Source: DASYPQ01 sp036006425
Lineage (GTDB): Bacteria; Planctomycetota; UBA1135; GCA-002686595
Direction: 5' to 3'
NCBI GenBank assembly: GCA_036006425.1
Contig: DASYPQ010000020.1
Location: 1-64,000 of the forward strand
DNA length: 64,000 nt
Shown one piece after another: positions 26,734 to 35,093 of the stretch. How positions within the stretch are numbered: position 1 is the first letter of the stretch; each line of letters begins with the position of its first letter. The position numbers and the translations under genes are program-made. The notes beneath the pieces were generated by a model. The model was not told the origin of the DNA. It did no database searches and saw nothing but the letters and a program-made list of their open reading frames with translations.

Positions 26734-27861
26734 ATGAAACCGCCGCTCGAGCAGACGAGCTACAGTCTGCGACATCCCGGCCAGCGCTCGAACCATCGGC
26801 CGCGCACCGTCCTCGTCCTCGGCGGCGGCGGGATGCGCGGCATGGCCCACGTCGGCGTCCTCAAGGCGATGCGCACCCTCGGCATCGAGTACGACGCGAT
26901 CGTCGGCACGAGCATCGGCTCCCTCATCGGCTCGATGGCAGCCGGCGGCTACCCGATCGAGAAGATCGAGAACCTCGTCTCCGCCGTCAGCAAGGCCGAC
27001 TACTTCCGCCTGAACTTCGTCAAGTTCCTCCTGAAGGGCACGCACGCGCGCAGCATGTACCGCGGCGACACCTTCCGTCAGACGCTCACGCGCATCCTCC
27101 CGCAGATCAGCCTCCGCGACATGAACGTGCCGTTCTTCTGCAACTCGGTGCGCCTCGAGACCGGCGGCACGGTCTTCTGGGGGACGCCCGGGTTCGACGA
27201 CATCTCCCTCGTCGATGCGGTGTACTCCTCGTGCGCGCTGCCCGGCATCTTCGAGCCGTACGAGCACGACGGCTACAACTACATGGACGGCGGCATGGTC
27301 GACTCCGTCCCGCTGCGCTTCGCGAAGACGCTGAATCCCGACCTGATCATCGCGGTCGACCTCTCCGTCAAGGGCACCTTCAAGACGCCCGACTACAAGA
27401 ACCGCGTGCTGACGACGTTGTATCGGACATTCGAGATCGTCGAGGAGGTCCTCGTCGAGCAGTCGCTGCACATGCACGTCGACTGGCGCGTCGCGCTGAT
27501 CCAGCCGAAGGTCGGCCACGCATCGCGCTTCGATTTCGAGCGCTTGCCCGACGTCGTCAAGGAAGGCGAGGAGGAGACGATCCGCGTGCTGACGACGCAC
27601 GCCGCGACGCGCGACCTCGTCAAGGAGCAGGTGATCGAGGGGCTCGCGTGTCCCGTGACGCCGCGGGACTACGTGTCGATCCGCATCGATCCGACGCGCT
27701 GCATCGGCTGCGGCATGTGCGAGATGGTGTGCGAGACGGAAGCGTTCTGGGCGCGCGGAGAGAAGGCGTCGGTGCGGAAGCTGCGCAACTACGAGTGCAC
27801 GCGCGACCACGCCTGCGCGCGGAACTGCCCGACGGACGCGATCAGCCTCGGGAACCTCTGA
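26734..27861 (+). CDS. Patatin-like phospholipase fused to a C-terminal ferredoxin domain
   Basis: The 375-residue protein has a complete patatin core: oxyanion loop GGGGMRG at 30-36, nucleophile Ser60 in GTSIG, and the dyad Asp185 in DGG. Residues about 315-375 add a ferredoxin-like segment. Cys323, 326, 329 and 333 have the classic CX2CX2CX3C spacing, and Cys355, 361 and 365 (CX5CX3CP) could hold part of a second cluster. There is no signal peptide, so it acts in the cytoplasm or at the inner face of the membrane. It is divergent from the acyl-activating gene (207 bp between starts, with CCTATCC near 26651 but no clear promoter). An iron-sulfur-controlled lipase is the natural reading, but it is untested. 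Confidence 0.85.
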   Translation: MKPPLEQTSYSLRHPGQRSNHRPRTVLVLGGGGMRGMAHVGVLKAMRTLGIEYDAIVGTSIGSLIGSMAAGGYPIEKIENLVSAVSKADYFRLNFVKFLLKGTHARSMYRGDTFRQTLTRILPQISLRDMNVPFFCNSVRLETGGTVFWGTPGFDDISLVDAVYSSCALPGIFEPYEHDGYNYMDGGMVDSVPLRFAKTLNPDLIIAVDLSVKGTFKTPDYKNRVLTTLYRTFEIVEEVLVEQSLHMHVDWRVALIQPKVGHASRFDFERLPDVVKEGEEETIRVLTTHAATRDLVKEQVIEGLACPVTPRDYVSIRIDPTRCIGCGMCEMVCETEAFWARGEKASVRKLRNYECTRDHACARNCPTDAISLGNL

Positions 27862-27870
27862 CGCCGCGTC

Positions 27871-29997
27871 TCACATTCCCCAGAGCACGCGCAGCCCGTT
27901 CGACGCGTTGAACGAGCCGCCCAGCGGCGGCGGACAGAAGCTCGCAGTCGGGTCGCGGTAGACGATCTGGTAGATGCGCGAGTCGTTCGGCTGGATCGGG
28001 ACGCCGAGCGCGGCCGAGCGCGCGGAGATCGAGGGATCGCCCGGGCCGGGCACGACGACCGTTCCGCCGTTCGCGTGCTCGACGTACAGGCGTCTCGCGG
28101 TCCCGCCGAAGCAGCGCAAACCGTCGCCGTAGAACGTCGCGAGCACCTCCACGTCGACCTGCATCACGATCGAGAGAGCGCTCGGCGTCTCGCCGGACGA
28201 CGTCAACACGAGATCGTCGGACGCGAGCGTCGGCTCCCCGGCCCACGTGAGCGTCGCTCCGCCGGTCGAGGCGGAATTCTCGCAACCGTGGCGCGCGATC
28301 CCGCTGTTCCCGCACGGACACGGCTGGATGCCGCCGTCGCCGGCGCAGAAGCTGTCGACCGAGAAGTCGCGCGGCCCGTCGATCTCGAGGTGGACCGCGT
28401 TCGGGCTGCCGCTCTTCCACAGGCCGATCGTCGCGGTCACCGTGCGCGGCGCGCGCGGCGCATCGAAGCGGAAGTTCGCGAGCGTTCCCCAGCGCAGCGC
28501 GTTCGCGCTGGGATTCTGCGTTTCCGTCTCCGTCGTCCACGCGACCGTCCCGAAGTTCGTCGTCAGCTGCCAGTCCGCGTGGCTGAAGTCGACGTCGCCG
28601 GGTCCATCGCCGCTGTGGTAGCGGGGGCCGTGGAACTCGACGTTCGCGAGCGGCATCCCGGTGGGCAGCGGCAGCGCGAACGAGCCGACGTTCCGGTCGG
28701 AGTTCATGTTGTAGAGCGCGTACTCGTACCGCCACATCGATCCGGGGAGCGGCGTCACGCGCCAGCACAGGATCAAGCGTCCGTCCGCGGGGACCTGGAT
28801 CTCGGCGCAGCGCACCGCGGGGTCGATCTTCCGCCAGGCCTCGATCGCGGCGCGGGCGCGCTCCGTGTGGCTTCCCGGAAGGAGGTCGAGCGTGAAGTCG
28901 CTCGGGCCCCCGGCGACCGACATCTCCCGCCACGACGCGTTGTCGTTCTGGTTCCCGGCCCGGGCGTCGTCGCGCGCGACGTACAGGCCCTCCGCGAAGT
29001 ACCGCGTCCCGCTCGCACCCCCGGTCGTCTCGAGATCGGCGAGCTCGACCTGGAGCCGGCGCGCGACGGTCCCCGACCACGGCGGGTCGGAAGCGGGGTG
29101 CGGGAACACGCCGGTGTGCGCGTTCACCTCCCAGTTCGGCGTCAGATACATCTGCGCCGCGTTGAATCCCGCGACGTAGATGTCGGTGCAGCCGACGCCG
29201 AGGCGCGCGTTCCCGGCCTCCGCCTGGCACGTGCAGCAGAAGCTCTCCTGCACGGCGAAGAACCCGTGCTTGAGCCACGACATCCCGACCTGCTCGAAGC
29301 GCCCCGCGCCGTCGACGATCTTGTAGCGGAAGAGGTTCTGGCGGATCACCGGACTCGCGCCGACGGACCCGTCCCAGTCGACCGGCGCCGTCCCGACATT
29401 GCAGGCGGCGCCCCCGATCGCGAGCGCGTCGATCGGACCCTCGGCGGGCGCGTTGAACACGTTGACGATGTCGCCGAGGACGAGATCGGGCCCGGATCCC
29501 GTCTGGCAGTCCGGGAGCGACGGAAGCGTCTCGATCGAGAACGTGCCGGCGTCGCCCGCTGCGCCGGGGAAGCTCCCGAGCTGGATCGTGTACGCGCTGC
29601 CCGCGGACGCGTGGAAGTCGATGCGCGACTGGTAGCCGCACGCGTCGTCGTTGCAGGCGAGCGGAAGCCCGCTCGGGCAGCCGCTGCCCGCGTAGAGCGC
29701 GATCTTCGTGTCGAGATCGGTGCGTCCGCAGGTCGCGAGGGAGAAATCGGCGTCGAGCGGCGCCGTCCACGCGAACCAGACGTCGCGGTCGATGCCCGCG
29801 GTGCCGAGCGCGAGGCACGCGCCGGCGCCCTGCCCCTGGCCGCCGGTCGTCGCGGCGCGCGTGTCGAACCGGAACGCGCCGGTCCCGTGGATCGCCTGCG
29901 GAGCCGCGCAGTCGTCGGATCCCTGCGCGCGGAGCGCGTTGGCGAGGGCGAGGACGGCGAAGACTGCGAGGACCGAGCGTGCCGCGTTGGTTCGCAC
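27871..29997 (-). CDS. Large secreted protein with C-terminal CPCG module
   Basis: This 708-residue protein starts at GTG 29997, which gives a signal peptide (VRTNAARSVLAVFAVLALANALRA) and has CAGGA about seven bases upstream. Residues about 27-140 form a beta-rich domain, DDCAAPQAI ... DRDVWFAWTAP ... CGYQSRIDF, of a type common at the start of secreted proteins from the same lineage. Residues about 150-545 are unrecognised, with several conserved-looking Cys and Trp. The last 158 residues (551-708) are the same module as in 12871-13887: CPCG at 560-563, HGCENS, GDGLRCFGG and FNASNGLRVLWG. No operon partner; it is divergent from the membrane-protein gene at 30058. Confidence 0.78.
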   Translation of the reverse strand: MRTNAARSVLAVFAVLALANALRAQGSDDCAAPQAIHGTGAFRFDTRAATTGGQGQGAGACLALGTAGIDRDVWFAWTAPLDADFSLATCGRTDLDTKIALYAGSGCPSGLPLACNDDACGYQSRIDFHASAGSAYTIQLGSFPGAAGDAGTFSIETLPSLPDCQTGSGPDLVLGDIVNVFNAPAEGPIDALAIGGAACNVGTAPVDWDGSVGASPVIRQNLFRYKIVDGAGRFEQVGMSWLKHGFFAVQESFCCTCQAEAGNARLGVGCTDIYVAGFNAAQMYLTPNWEVNAHTGVFPHPASDPPWSGTVARRLQVELADLETTGGASGTRYFAEGLYVARDDARAGNQNDNASWREMSVAGGPSDFTLDLLPGSHTERARAAIEAWRKIDPAVRCAEIQVPADGRLILCWRVTPLPGSMWRYEYALYNMNSDRNVGSFALPLPTGMPLANVEFHGPRYHSGDGPGDVDFSHADWQLTTNFGTVAWTTETETQNPSANALRWGTLANFRFDAPRAPRTVTATIGLWKSGSPNAVHLEIDGPRDFSVDSFCAGDGGIQPCPCGNSGIARHGCENSASTGGATLTWAGEPTLASDDLVLTSSGETPSALSIVMQVDVEVLATFYGDGLRCFGGTARRLYVEHANGGTVVVPGPGDPSISARSAALGVPIQPNDSRIYQIVYRDPTASFCPPPLGGSFNASNGLRVLWGM

Positions 29998-30057
29998 GAT
30001 CCTGATTGTCGCGACCAACGGCGCTTCCCGCCACGCCGCCCCGTTAAGCTCTCTCGC

Positions 30058-30936
30058 GTGCGCCGCGACGAAGGAGACTTCCGGAGCCTGACGCCCTACG
30101 AGGCCCGCCCGCCCGCGGGTTCCGTGCCTCTCGTCGCGACGGAGCACGAGCTGCGACCGCGCGGCGTCGGTGAGGTCCTCGATCTCGCGCTCGACGTCTT
30201 CCGATCGCGCTTCGGCGTGCTCGTCGGGACCGCGACGCTCTTCTGGATCCCGGTCCGGCTCGCGCAGCCGCTCCTCGGCGCGCCCAACTGGGTGCGACCC
30301 GGCACGACCGACATCCCGCTCGCGGCACTCGCCGGGGTCTTCTTCACGCTGCTCGCGACCCTCGTCGTCTCGGTCCTCGTCAACGCGTTCGCCGCGCTCC
30401 ACGTCGCCGCCGAGCTCGAGGGGCGTCCGCTGAGCGCGCGCGACGCGCTGCGCGGGATCCTCTCCCGATCGATGGCCGTGCTCGCGATTGCGATGCTCGG
30501 CGGGCTCGCGACCGGAGTCGCGACCGTGTGCCTGTGCATCCCCGGCATCTTCCTCTTCTGGAAGTTCTATCTCGCGCCCGCGGTGTGCGTCGTCGAGGGA
30601 GCTGCGGTCTCCCAGAGCGTGTCGCGTAGCTTCGAGCTCTGCCGCGGTCGCTTCCTGCCGTGGGTCGGGCTCATCCTGATCTCGGTCGCGATCACCTTCC
30701 CGCTGACGTCGGTGTCGAGCATCGCGGACGACCCCAATCTCCGCGATCGAGCCCTCCAGACGTTGGGCGTGTCCTCCGCGGTGTTCGACTGGTTCGCGGT
30801 CGCGTTCACGTCCGTTTTCACGGGTGTGGCGAGCGCGTTCCACGGCGTCGTCGTCACGGTCTGGTACTTCGACTGCCGCGCCCGGCGCGACGGCGTCGAT
30901 CTCTCCGCGCGGCTCGAGCGCCTGCAGGCGACATGA
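30058..30936 (+). CDS. Multi-pass membrane protein (glycerophosphodiester phosphodiesterase membrane-domain-like)
   Basis: This 292-residue protein has a polar N-terminus (about 35 residues), then RPRGVGEVLDLALDVFRSRF, a motif seen at the start of this membrane family, and about six hydrophobic helices. The motif FWKFYLAPAVCVVEGAAVSQSVSRSF, quoted here in two parts FWKFYLAPAVCVVEG and SQSVSRSFEL, matches the repeated amphipathic unit of the group. GTG 30058 is the first start in this frame that includes the conserved segment; a later start cannot be excluded. It overlaps the DUF4129 gene by ATGA and heads a MoxR-type gene cluster. Function unknown. Confidence 0.72.
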   Translation: MRRDEGDFRSLTPYEARPPAGSVPLVATEHELRPRGVGEVLDLALDVFRSRFGVLVGTATLFWIPVRLAQPLLGAPNWVRPGTTDIPLAALAGVFFTLLATLVVSVLVNAFAALHVAAELEGRPLSARDALRGILSRSMAVLAIAMLGGLATGVATVCLCIPGIFLFWKFYLAPAVCVVEGAAVSQSVSRSFELCRGRFLPWVGLILISVAITFPLTSVSSIADDPNLRDRALQTLGVSSAVFDWFAVAFTSVFTGVASAFHGVVVTVWYFDCRARRDGVDLSARLERLQAT

Positions 30937-31559
30937 TCGCGCTCCAATCGAACGGCCTGGACCGCGGCGAGGTGCGCGCGCACGTCGATCGCATCCTCCA
31001 GGGCGACGAGTTCCAGCACTCCGGCACCTTGTTCCGCTGGATCGACGAGAAGCTGAGCCGCGCCGTCGAATGGTTCGGCGACCTGATCGGTGTCCCCGAT
31101 CCGCGGGCGGCGCAGCGTGCGCTGGTCGTGTTCCTCGTGGTCCTCGCCTGCGCGCTGCTCTGGGCGCTCTACCGCACGCTGCGCGATGCGCGGCGCGCGC
31201 CGGCGGGAGACGGGACGGCCGCGTTCTCCGAGGAAGCCGTGCGTGCGGCCGGCGTCGCGGCGCTCCGTCGCGCCGCGCGCGCGGCCGCGGCGGCGCACGA
31301 CCACATCGGGGCGCTGCGACTCTACTTCCGGGCTCTCGTCCTCGGCCTCTCGGAGCGCGGCGAGCTGCGCTACCGCGACGCGTGGACGAACCGCGAGCTC
31401 CTCGAGCGCGGCGCGCCGCGCGCCGAAGTCCTGCCGCTGCTTGCTCCGCTCGTGCCGCACCTCGACGCCCAGAGCTTCGGGCACGAGCCGGCCGGCGCCG
31501 ACGACGTCGCGCGGCTCGCGGATCTCTGCGACCGCCTGCTCGGAGGACAAGGCGCTTGA
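30933..31559 (+). CDS. DUF4129-domain membrane protein
   Basis: This 208-residue protein has a cytoplasmic/periplasmic N-terminal part with WIDEKLSRAVEWFGDLIG, one strong transmembrane helix (about residues 66-84, ALVVFLVVLACALLWALY) and a C-terminal helical DUF4129 segment including HIGALRLYFRALVLGLSERG. DUF4129 proteins accompany MoxR ATPases and DUF58 proteins in envelope-related clusters of unknown role. ATG 30933 overlaps the preceding stop (ATGA), and its own TGA overlaps the TTG of the next gene, so translation is coupled on both sides. Confidence 0.8.
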   Translation: MIALQSNGLDRGEVRAHVDRILQGDEFQHSGTLFRWIDEKLSRAVEWFGDLIGVPDPRAAQRALVVFLVVLACALLWALYRTLRDARRAPAGDGTAAFSEEAVRAAGVAALRRAARAAAAAHDHIGALRLYFRALVLGLSERGELRYRDAWTNRELLERGAPRAEVLPLLAPLVPHLDAQSFGHEPAGADDVARLADLCDRLLGGQGA

Positions 31560-32734
31560 GATCGCGCGGAGAACGCGTGTTCGCGATCGTCCTCGGCATC
31601 ACGCTGGTGGCGCTCGCGATCGCATCGCAGTTCCTGGCGCCGGACTCGACCTCCGAACGCGGCAGCGCGGTCTCGAGCCAGCCGCACGGACGGCGCGCGC
31701 TCTTCCTCCTGCTCGGCGATCTCGGCTTCCGGGCGCAGGCGTGGTCCGATCCGCCAGGCGCGCTGCCGCGCCGCGAGGCCTTGCTCTGGCTCGCGCGCGC
31801 TCCGGAGCACCCGACGGCGGAAAAACCGACGGACGAGAAGCCCGAGGACGAGAAGCCGGCGGCCGAAAAGCCCGCGGCCGAGAAGTCCGCGACGAAGCGC
31901 GCGCCGGTCGACCAGGGTCTGCGCGCGCTGTCGCACTACAAGCGCTTCGTCGAGGAAGGCGGGACGCTGCTCCTGCCGCAGGGCGAATTCTCGCGCTCCT
32001 TCCTGATCGACACGCTCGGCTTCGCGGACTGCGCCGACGTGCACGCTTCGCGCGTCGCCAAGCCGGGAGTGCGGCGCGTCCACGACGACGACGGCGAAGA
32101 GCTCGAGGTCGACGTGAAGGAAGGGGGAGTGCTCGTGCTCCCGGACGCTGGCTCCCGCGCGAGCGTCCTCTGGCGCGGCGGCGACGAGGTCCTCGCGATG
32201 TCCGTGCCCGCGGGGAAAGGGCGCGTCGTCGTGCTCGGCGACGACGGCTTCCTCGCGAACGAGGCAATCGGCGAGCACGACCACGCGCTCCTCGCCGTGC
32301 GACTCGCCGAGGCGTTCGCGCCCGGGAAGCAGATCCTCTTCGACGAGTACGCGCTCGGGCTCGAGCGCCCGCGCACGACCGTCGCGATCCTCGCTTCGCC
32401 GAGCCTCTTCCTCGCGACGCTCCACGTCGTCGTCCTCCTCGCGCTCCTCGTCCTCCGGTCGGCGTGGGTGCGCGAATTCCCGCGCGATCCGGCGCCGCTC
32501 GAGTCCGCGTCGCCGCTCCTGCGCGCGCGGACGCTCGGCGCTCTCCTCGCGCGCGCCGGTCGGTTCGACGTGCTGGCGCGGAGCCTGCGGGACGGAGTCG
32601 CGAGCAGGCTCGACCATCGCTCCCGCGTCGCGGCCGCGCGCGTGCGCGCCGCGCATCCCGCGGCGTGCGCGAACGCGGACGACCTGGCGCGCTGGAACGA
32701 AGCTCTCGTCGCGATGGAGCGCGAAGTCGATTGA
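31556..32734 (+). CDS. DUF4350-like membrane protein with an EKP-repeat insert
   Basis: The 392-residue protein has a transmembrane helix near residues 8-26, a DUF4350-like region (GRRALFLLLGDLGFRAQAW; GGTLLLPQGEFS) and a second membrane helix near 280-298 (FLATLHVVVLLALLVL). Residues about 86-112 are a charged tandem repeat of the type (P/A)xEKP that is likely an unstructured loop. The start is TTG 31556, overlapping the DUF4129 stop as TTGA; GTG 31577 is the alternative and would remove seven residues. It belongs to the MoxR cluster, where such proteins are thought to sit in a membrane complex with DUF4129 and DUF58 partners. Confidence 0.78.
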   Translation: MRSRGERVFAIVLGITLVALAIASQFLAPDSTSERGSAVSSQPHGRRALFLLLGDLGFRAQAWSDPPGALPRREALLWLARAPEHPTAEKPTDEKPEDEKPAAEKPAAEKSATKRAPVDQGLRALSHYKRFVEEGGTLLLPQGEFSRSFLIDTLGFADCADVHASRVAKPGVRRVHDDDGEELEVDVKEGGVLVLPDAGSRASVLWRGGDEVLAMSVPAGKGRVVVLGDDGFLANEAIGEHDHALLAVRLAEAFAPGKQILFDEYALGLERPRTTVAILASPSLFLATLHVVVLLALLVLRSAWVREFPRDPAPLESASPLLRARTLGALLARAGRFDVLARSLRDGVASRLDHRSRVAAARVRAAHPAACANADDLARWNEALVAMEREVD

Positions 32735-32766
32735 CAGCGGCGCTCCCCCGAGGAGATGCTCCCGTC

Positions 32767-33753
32767 ATGCAGGATCCGCTCGCCGCCGTGGAAGCCCCGC
32801 CGATCGACGGCGCCGTAGCGCTCGCCGCTCGCGTCCGCGACGAGGTCGCGCGCGCCGTCGTCGGCCGCGAAGCCGAGGTCGAGGCGTGCCTGATCGGCGT
32901 CCTGTGCGGAGGCCACGTGCTCCTCGAAGGCCCTCCGGGCGTGGCGAAGACGCTCCTCGTCCGCGCGCTCGCCCGCGCGCTCGGCGGGACGTACGGCCGC
33001 ATCCAGTTCACGCCGGACCTGATGCCCGCCGACGTCACCGGCGGCAGCATCTTCCGCCCGACGGAAGGCGTGTTCCGTTTCCTGCCCGGGCCCGTGTTCG
33101 CGCACTTCCTCCTGTGCGACGAGATCAACCGCGCGCCGGCGAAGACGCAGTCGTCGCTGCTCGAGGCGATGCAGGAAGGCGCCGTGACCGTCGACGGCAC
33201 GCGCCATCTGCTCCCCGAGCCGTTCTGCGTCTTCGCGACGCAGAATCCGGTCGAGCACGAGGGCACGTACCCGCTCCCCGAGGCGCAGCTCGACCGCTTC
33301 CTCTTCAAGGTGCGCGTCGAGTACTCCGGGCCGGACGTCGAGGCGCGCATGCTGCGCGAAGCGAGCCGCCGGCCGTTCGGCGCGACGCCCGAGGATCTCG
33401 GAGTCCGCGCGATCAGCACGCCGGCGGAGCTCCTCGCCCTCCGCGCGCGCGTCCTCGCCGTCGAGGTCCGCGAGGACCTGCCCGACTACGTCGTGAAGCT
33501 CCTGCGCGCGACGCGCGAGGACCCGTCGCTCGTGCTCGGGGCGAGCCCGCGCGCGGGCGTGATGCTGATCGCCGCGGCGAAAGCGCGCGCGATCCTCGCC
33601 GGACGCGCGTACGTGCTTCCCGACGACCTGAAGTGGGCGTTCGTGCCGGCGCTGCGTCACCGCGTCGTGCTCGATCCCGCCGAGGAGATCGAGGGCGGCT
33701 CCAGCGACGACGCGCTCCTCCGGATCCTCGACCGCGTGGAGGTGCCGCGCTGA
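32767..33753 (+). CDS. MoxR-family AAA+ ATPase
   Basis: This 328-residue ATPase has Walker A GPPGVAKT at about residues 58-65, Walker B LLCDEINRAP at about 117-126, and sensor 1 FATQNPVE; the helix-2 insert characteristic of MoxR (FTPDLMPADVTGGSIF) is intact. MoxR proteins act as chaperone-like ATPases with VWA/DUF58 proteins, and the next gene is exactly such a partner. ATG 32767 is 11 nt after a GAGGAG sequence. The 32-bp gap from the DUF4350 gene is the only space in this five-gene run. It probably remodels an envelope or metal-insertion client, but the client is unknown. Confidence 0.92.
   Translation: MQDPLAAVEAPPIDGAVALAARVRDEVARAVVGREAEVEACLIGVLCGGHVLLEGPPGVAKTLLVRALARALGGTYGRIQFTPDLMPADVTGGSIFRPTEGVFRFLPGPVFAHFLLCDEINRAPAKTQSSLLEAMQEGAVTVDGTRHLLPEPFCVFATQNPVEHEGTYPLPEAQLDRFLFKVRVEYSGPDVEARMLREASRRPFGATPEDLGVRAISTPAELLALRARVLAVEVREDLPDYVVKLLRATREDPSLVLGASPRAGVMLIAAAKARAILAGRAYVLPDDLKWAFVPALRHRVVLDPAEEIEGGSSDDALLRILDRVEVPR
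33738..33744 (+). promoter_or_regulatory. Strong Shine-Dalgarno (GGAGGTG) supporting a CTG start for the DUF58 gene
   Basis: GGAGGTG ends five bases before CTG 33750, the codon overlapping the MoxR stop. The first GTG/TTG in the frame (TTG 33768) has no suitably spaced site, so this sequence decides the start in favour of 33750 (or the adjacent ATC 33753). Confidence 0.55.
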
Positions 33754-35093
33754 TCCCGACGCGGAGGTTGTGCGCGCTCGTCGGCGCCCTCCTCGCGCTG
33801 TCGCTCGCAGCGGCGTTCTCCGTCCCGCTGCGGCGCGCGACGCTCGTCCTCGATCTGCTGCTCGCCGCGGTGGTCGCCGTCGACTTCCTGCGGACGCCGC
33901 GGCCGAGCCGGCTCGCTCTCTCGCGGCGCGCGCCCGCGCGCGCGGGCCTGTCGCAGGACTTCGTCCGGACGATTCGCATCGCAGGCGTCGAGCCGCGGGC
34001 GCGCGGTCTCGCGCTCGACGTGCGCGAGGAATTCCCGGTCACGTTCGCGGTGCGCGAGCCCGTCGTCGCCGGCGATCCAACGGGCGGTCCCGAAACGTGC
34101 GTGCTCGGCGAGAACCCGGTCGACCTCGCGCGCGTCTACCGCGCGTCGCGGCGCGGCCTGCATTCCCTGCTCGACCTGCGCCTGCGGCTCCGGAGCCCCT
34201 GGGGCCTCGTGCAACGCCAGTCGCGGATGCGCGGATCGACGACGATCGAGGTCGATCCGCCGATGCTCGGGATGCGCCGCACGCTCCGTCTCGCGGCGAG
34301 CGAGCGCTGGCGCGATCTCGGCGTGCGCGTCCTGCGCCGGCGCGGAGGCCTCGTCGAGTTCGAATCCCTGCGCGACTACGTGCACGGCGACGACGCGCGG
34401 CTCGTCGACTGGAAGGCGTTCGCGAAGCGCGGCCGGCCGATCGTGCGCGAGTTCCAGGAGGAGCGCGGACAAGAGCTCGTGCTGTGCTTCGACTGCGGGC
34501 GGCGCATGGGAGTCGCGGAAGGGGAAGGCGGCGCGCGCGGGTGGACGAAGCTCGACCACGCTCTCGACGCCGGGCTGCAGATCGCCGCGGTCGCGCTGCA
34601 GCGCGGGGATCGCGTCGGGTGCCTCGCCTTCGACGGTCGCGTGCGCGCGTGGATCCCGCCGGCGCGGAGCGCGCGGCAGCTCGAACGCCTGCACGAAGCG
34701 GTGTTCGCACTGCAGGCGTCCGAGCTCGACTCCGACCTCGAGCGCGCGCTGCGGGAGCTCGCCGTCCTGCACCGACGGCGCGCGCTCGTCCTGATCCTGT
34801 CGGACGTCGCGGATCCGCTGTCGATCGACGCGCAGCGGCGGGCGCTCGCGGCGGGATCGAAGCGGCACCAGATCCTGTTCGCCGGCCTCGACGACCCGTC
34901 GTTGCGCGCGGCGGCCGAAGGGAATTTGCCCGTGGAGACCGTCGTGCGCGCGGCGGCGTTCGCGCTGCAGGAGGAGCGCCGCGCGGGACTCCGTCGCCTG
35001 CACGGAGCGGGAGCGCAGGTCCTCGACACCCTGCCCGCCGAGGCCGCGGCGCCTCTGCTCGCAGCGTGGCTCGCGGCGCGCCGGGGAAGCTAG
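33750..35093 (+). CDS. DUF58-domain protein (VWA-like), MoxR partner
   Basis: The 447-residue protein has two N-terminal membrane helices (about 8-45), a beta-sandwich region, and the DUF58 signature at about residues 205-240: LVEFESLRDYVHGDDARLVDWKAFAKR contains the conserved RDYxxGDDxRxIDW pattern. A VWA-like fold with ELVLCFDCGRRMG (a degenerate MIDAS DxSxS, here DCGRR) follows. The start appears to be CTG 33750 (see the ribosome site), overlapping the MoxR TGA. It ends overlapping the convergent SpoIIM-like gene by 4 bp. The pairing MoxR-DUF58 with DUF4129/DUF4350 is a widely conserved cluster. Confidence 0.85.
   Translation: MIPTRRLCALVGALLALSLAAAFSVPLRRATLVLDLLLAAVVAVDFLRTPRPSRLALSRRAPARAGLSQDFVRTIRIAGVEPRARGLALDVREEFPVTFAVREPVVAGDPTGGPETCVLGENPVDLARVYRASRRGLHSLLDLRLRLRSPWGLVQRQSRMRGSTTIEVDPPMLGMRRTLRLAASERWRDLGVRVLRRRGGLVEFESLRDYVHGDDARLVDWKAFAKRGRPIVREFQEERGQELVLCFDCGRRMGVAEGEGGARGWTKLDHALDAGLQIAAVALQRGDRVGCLAFDGRVRAWIPPARSARQLERLHEAVFALQASELDSDLERALRELAVLHRRRALVLILSDVADPLSIDAQRRALAAGSKRHQILFAGLDDPSLRAAAEGNLPVETVVRAAAFALQEERRAGLRRLHGAGAQVLDTLPAEAAAPLLAAWLAARRGS

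Noticed and set aside
25129..27861. 910-residue frame extending upstream of the patatin gene
   Set aside because: Residues before ATG 26734 are antisense to the acyl-activating enzyme; patatin motifs begin soon after 26734.
27871..31602. Minus-strand frame joining the CPCG protein to 535 extra residues upstream
   Set aside because: It overlaps the conserved membrane and DUF4129 genes in antisense; the signal peptide marks GTG 29997.
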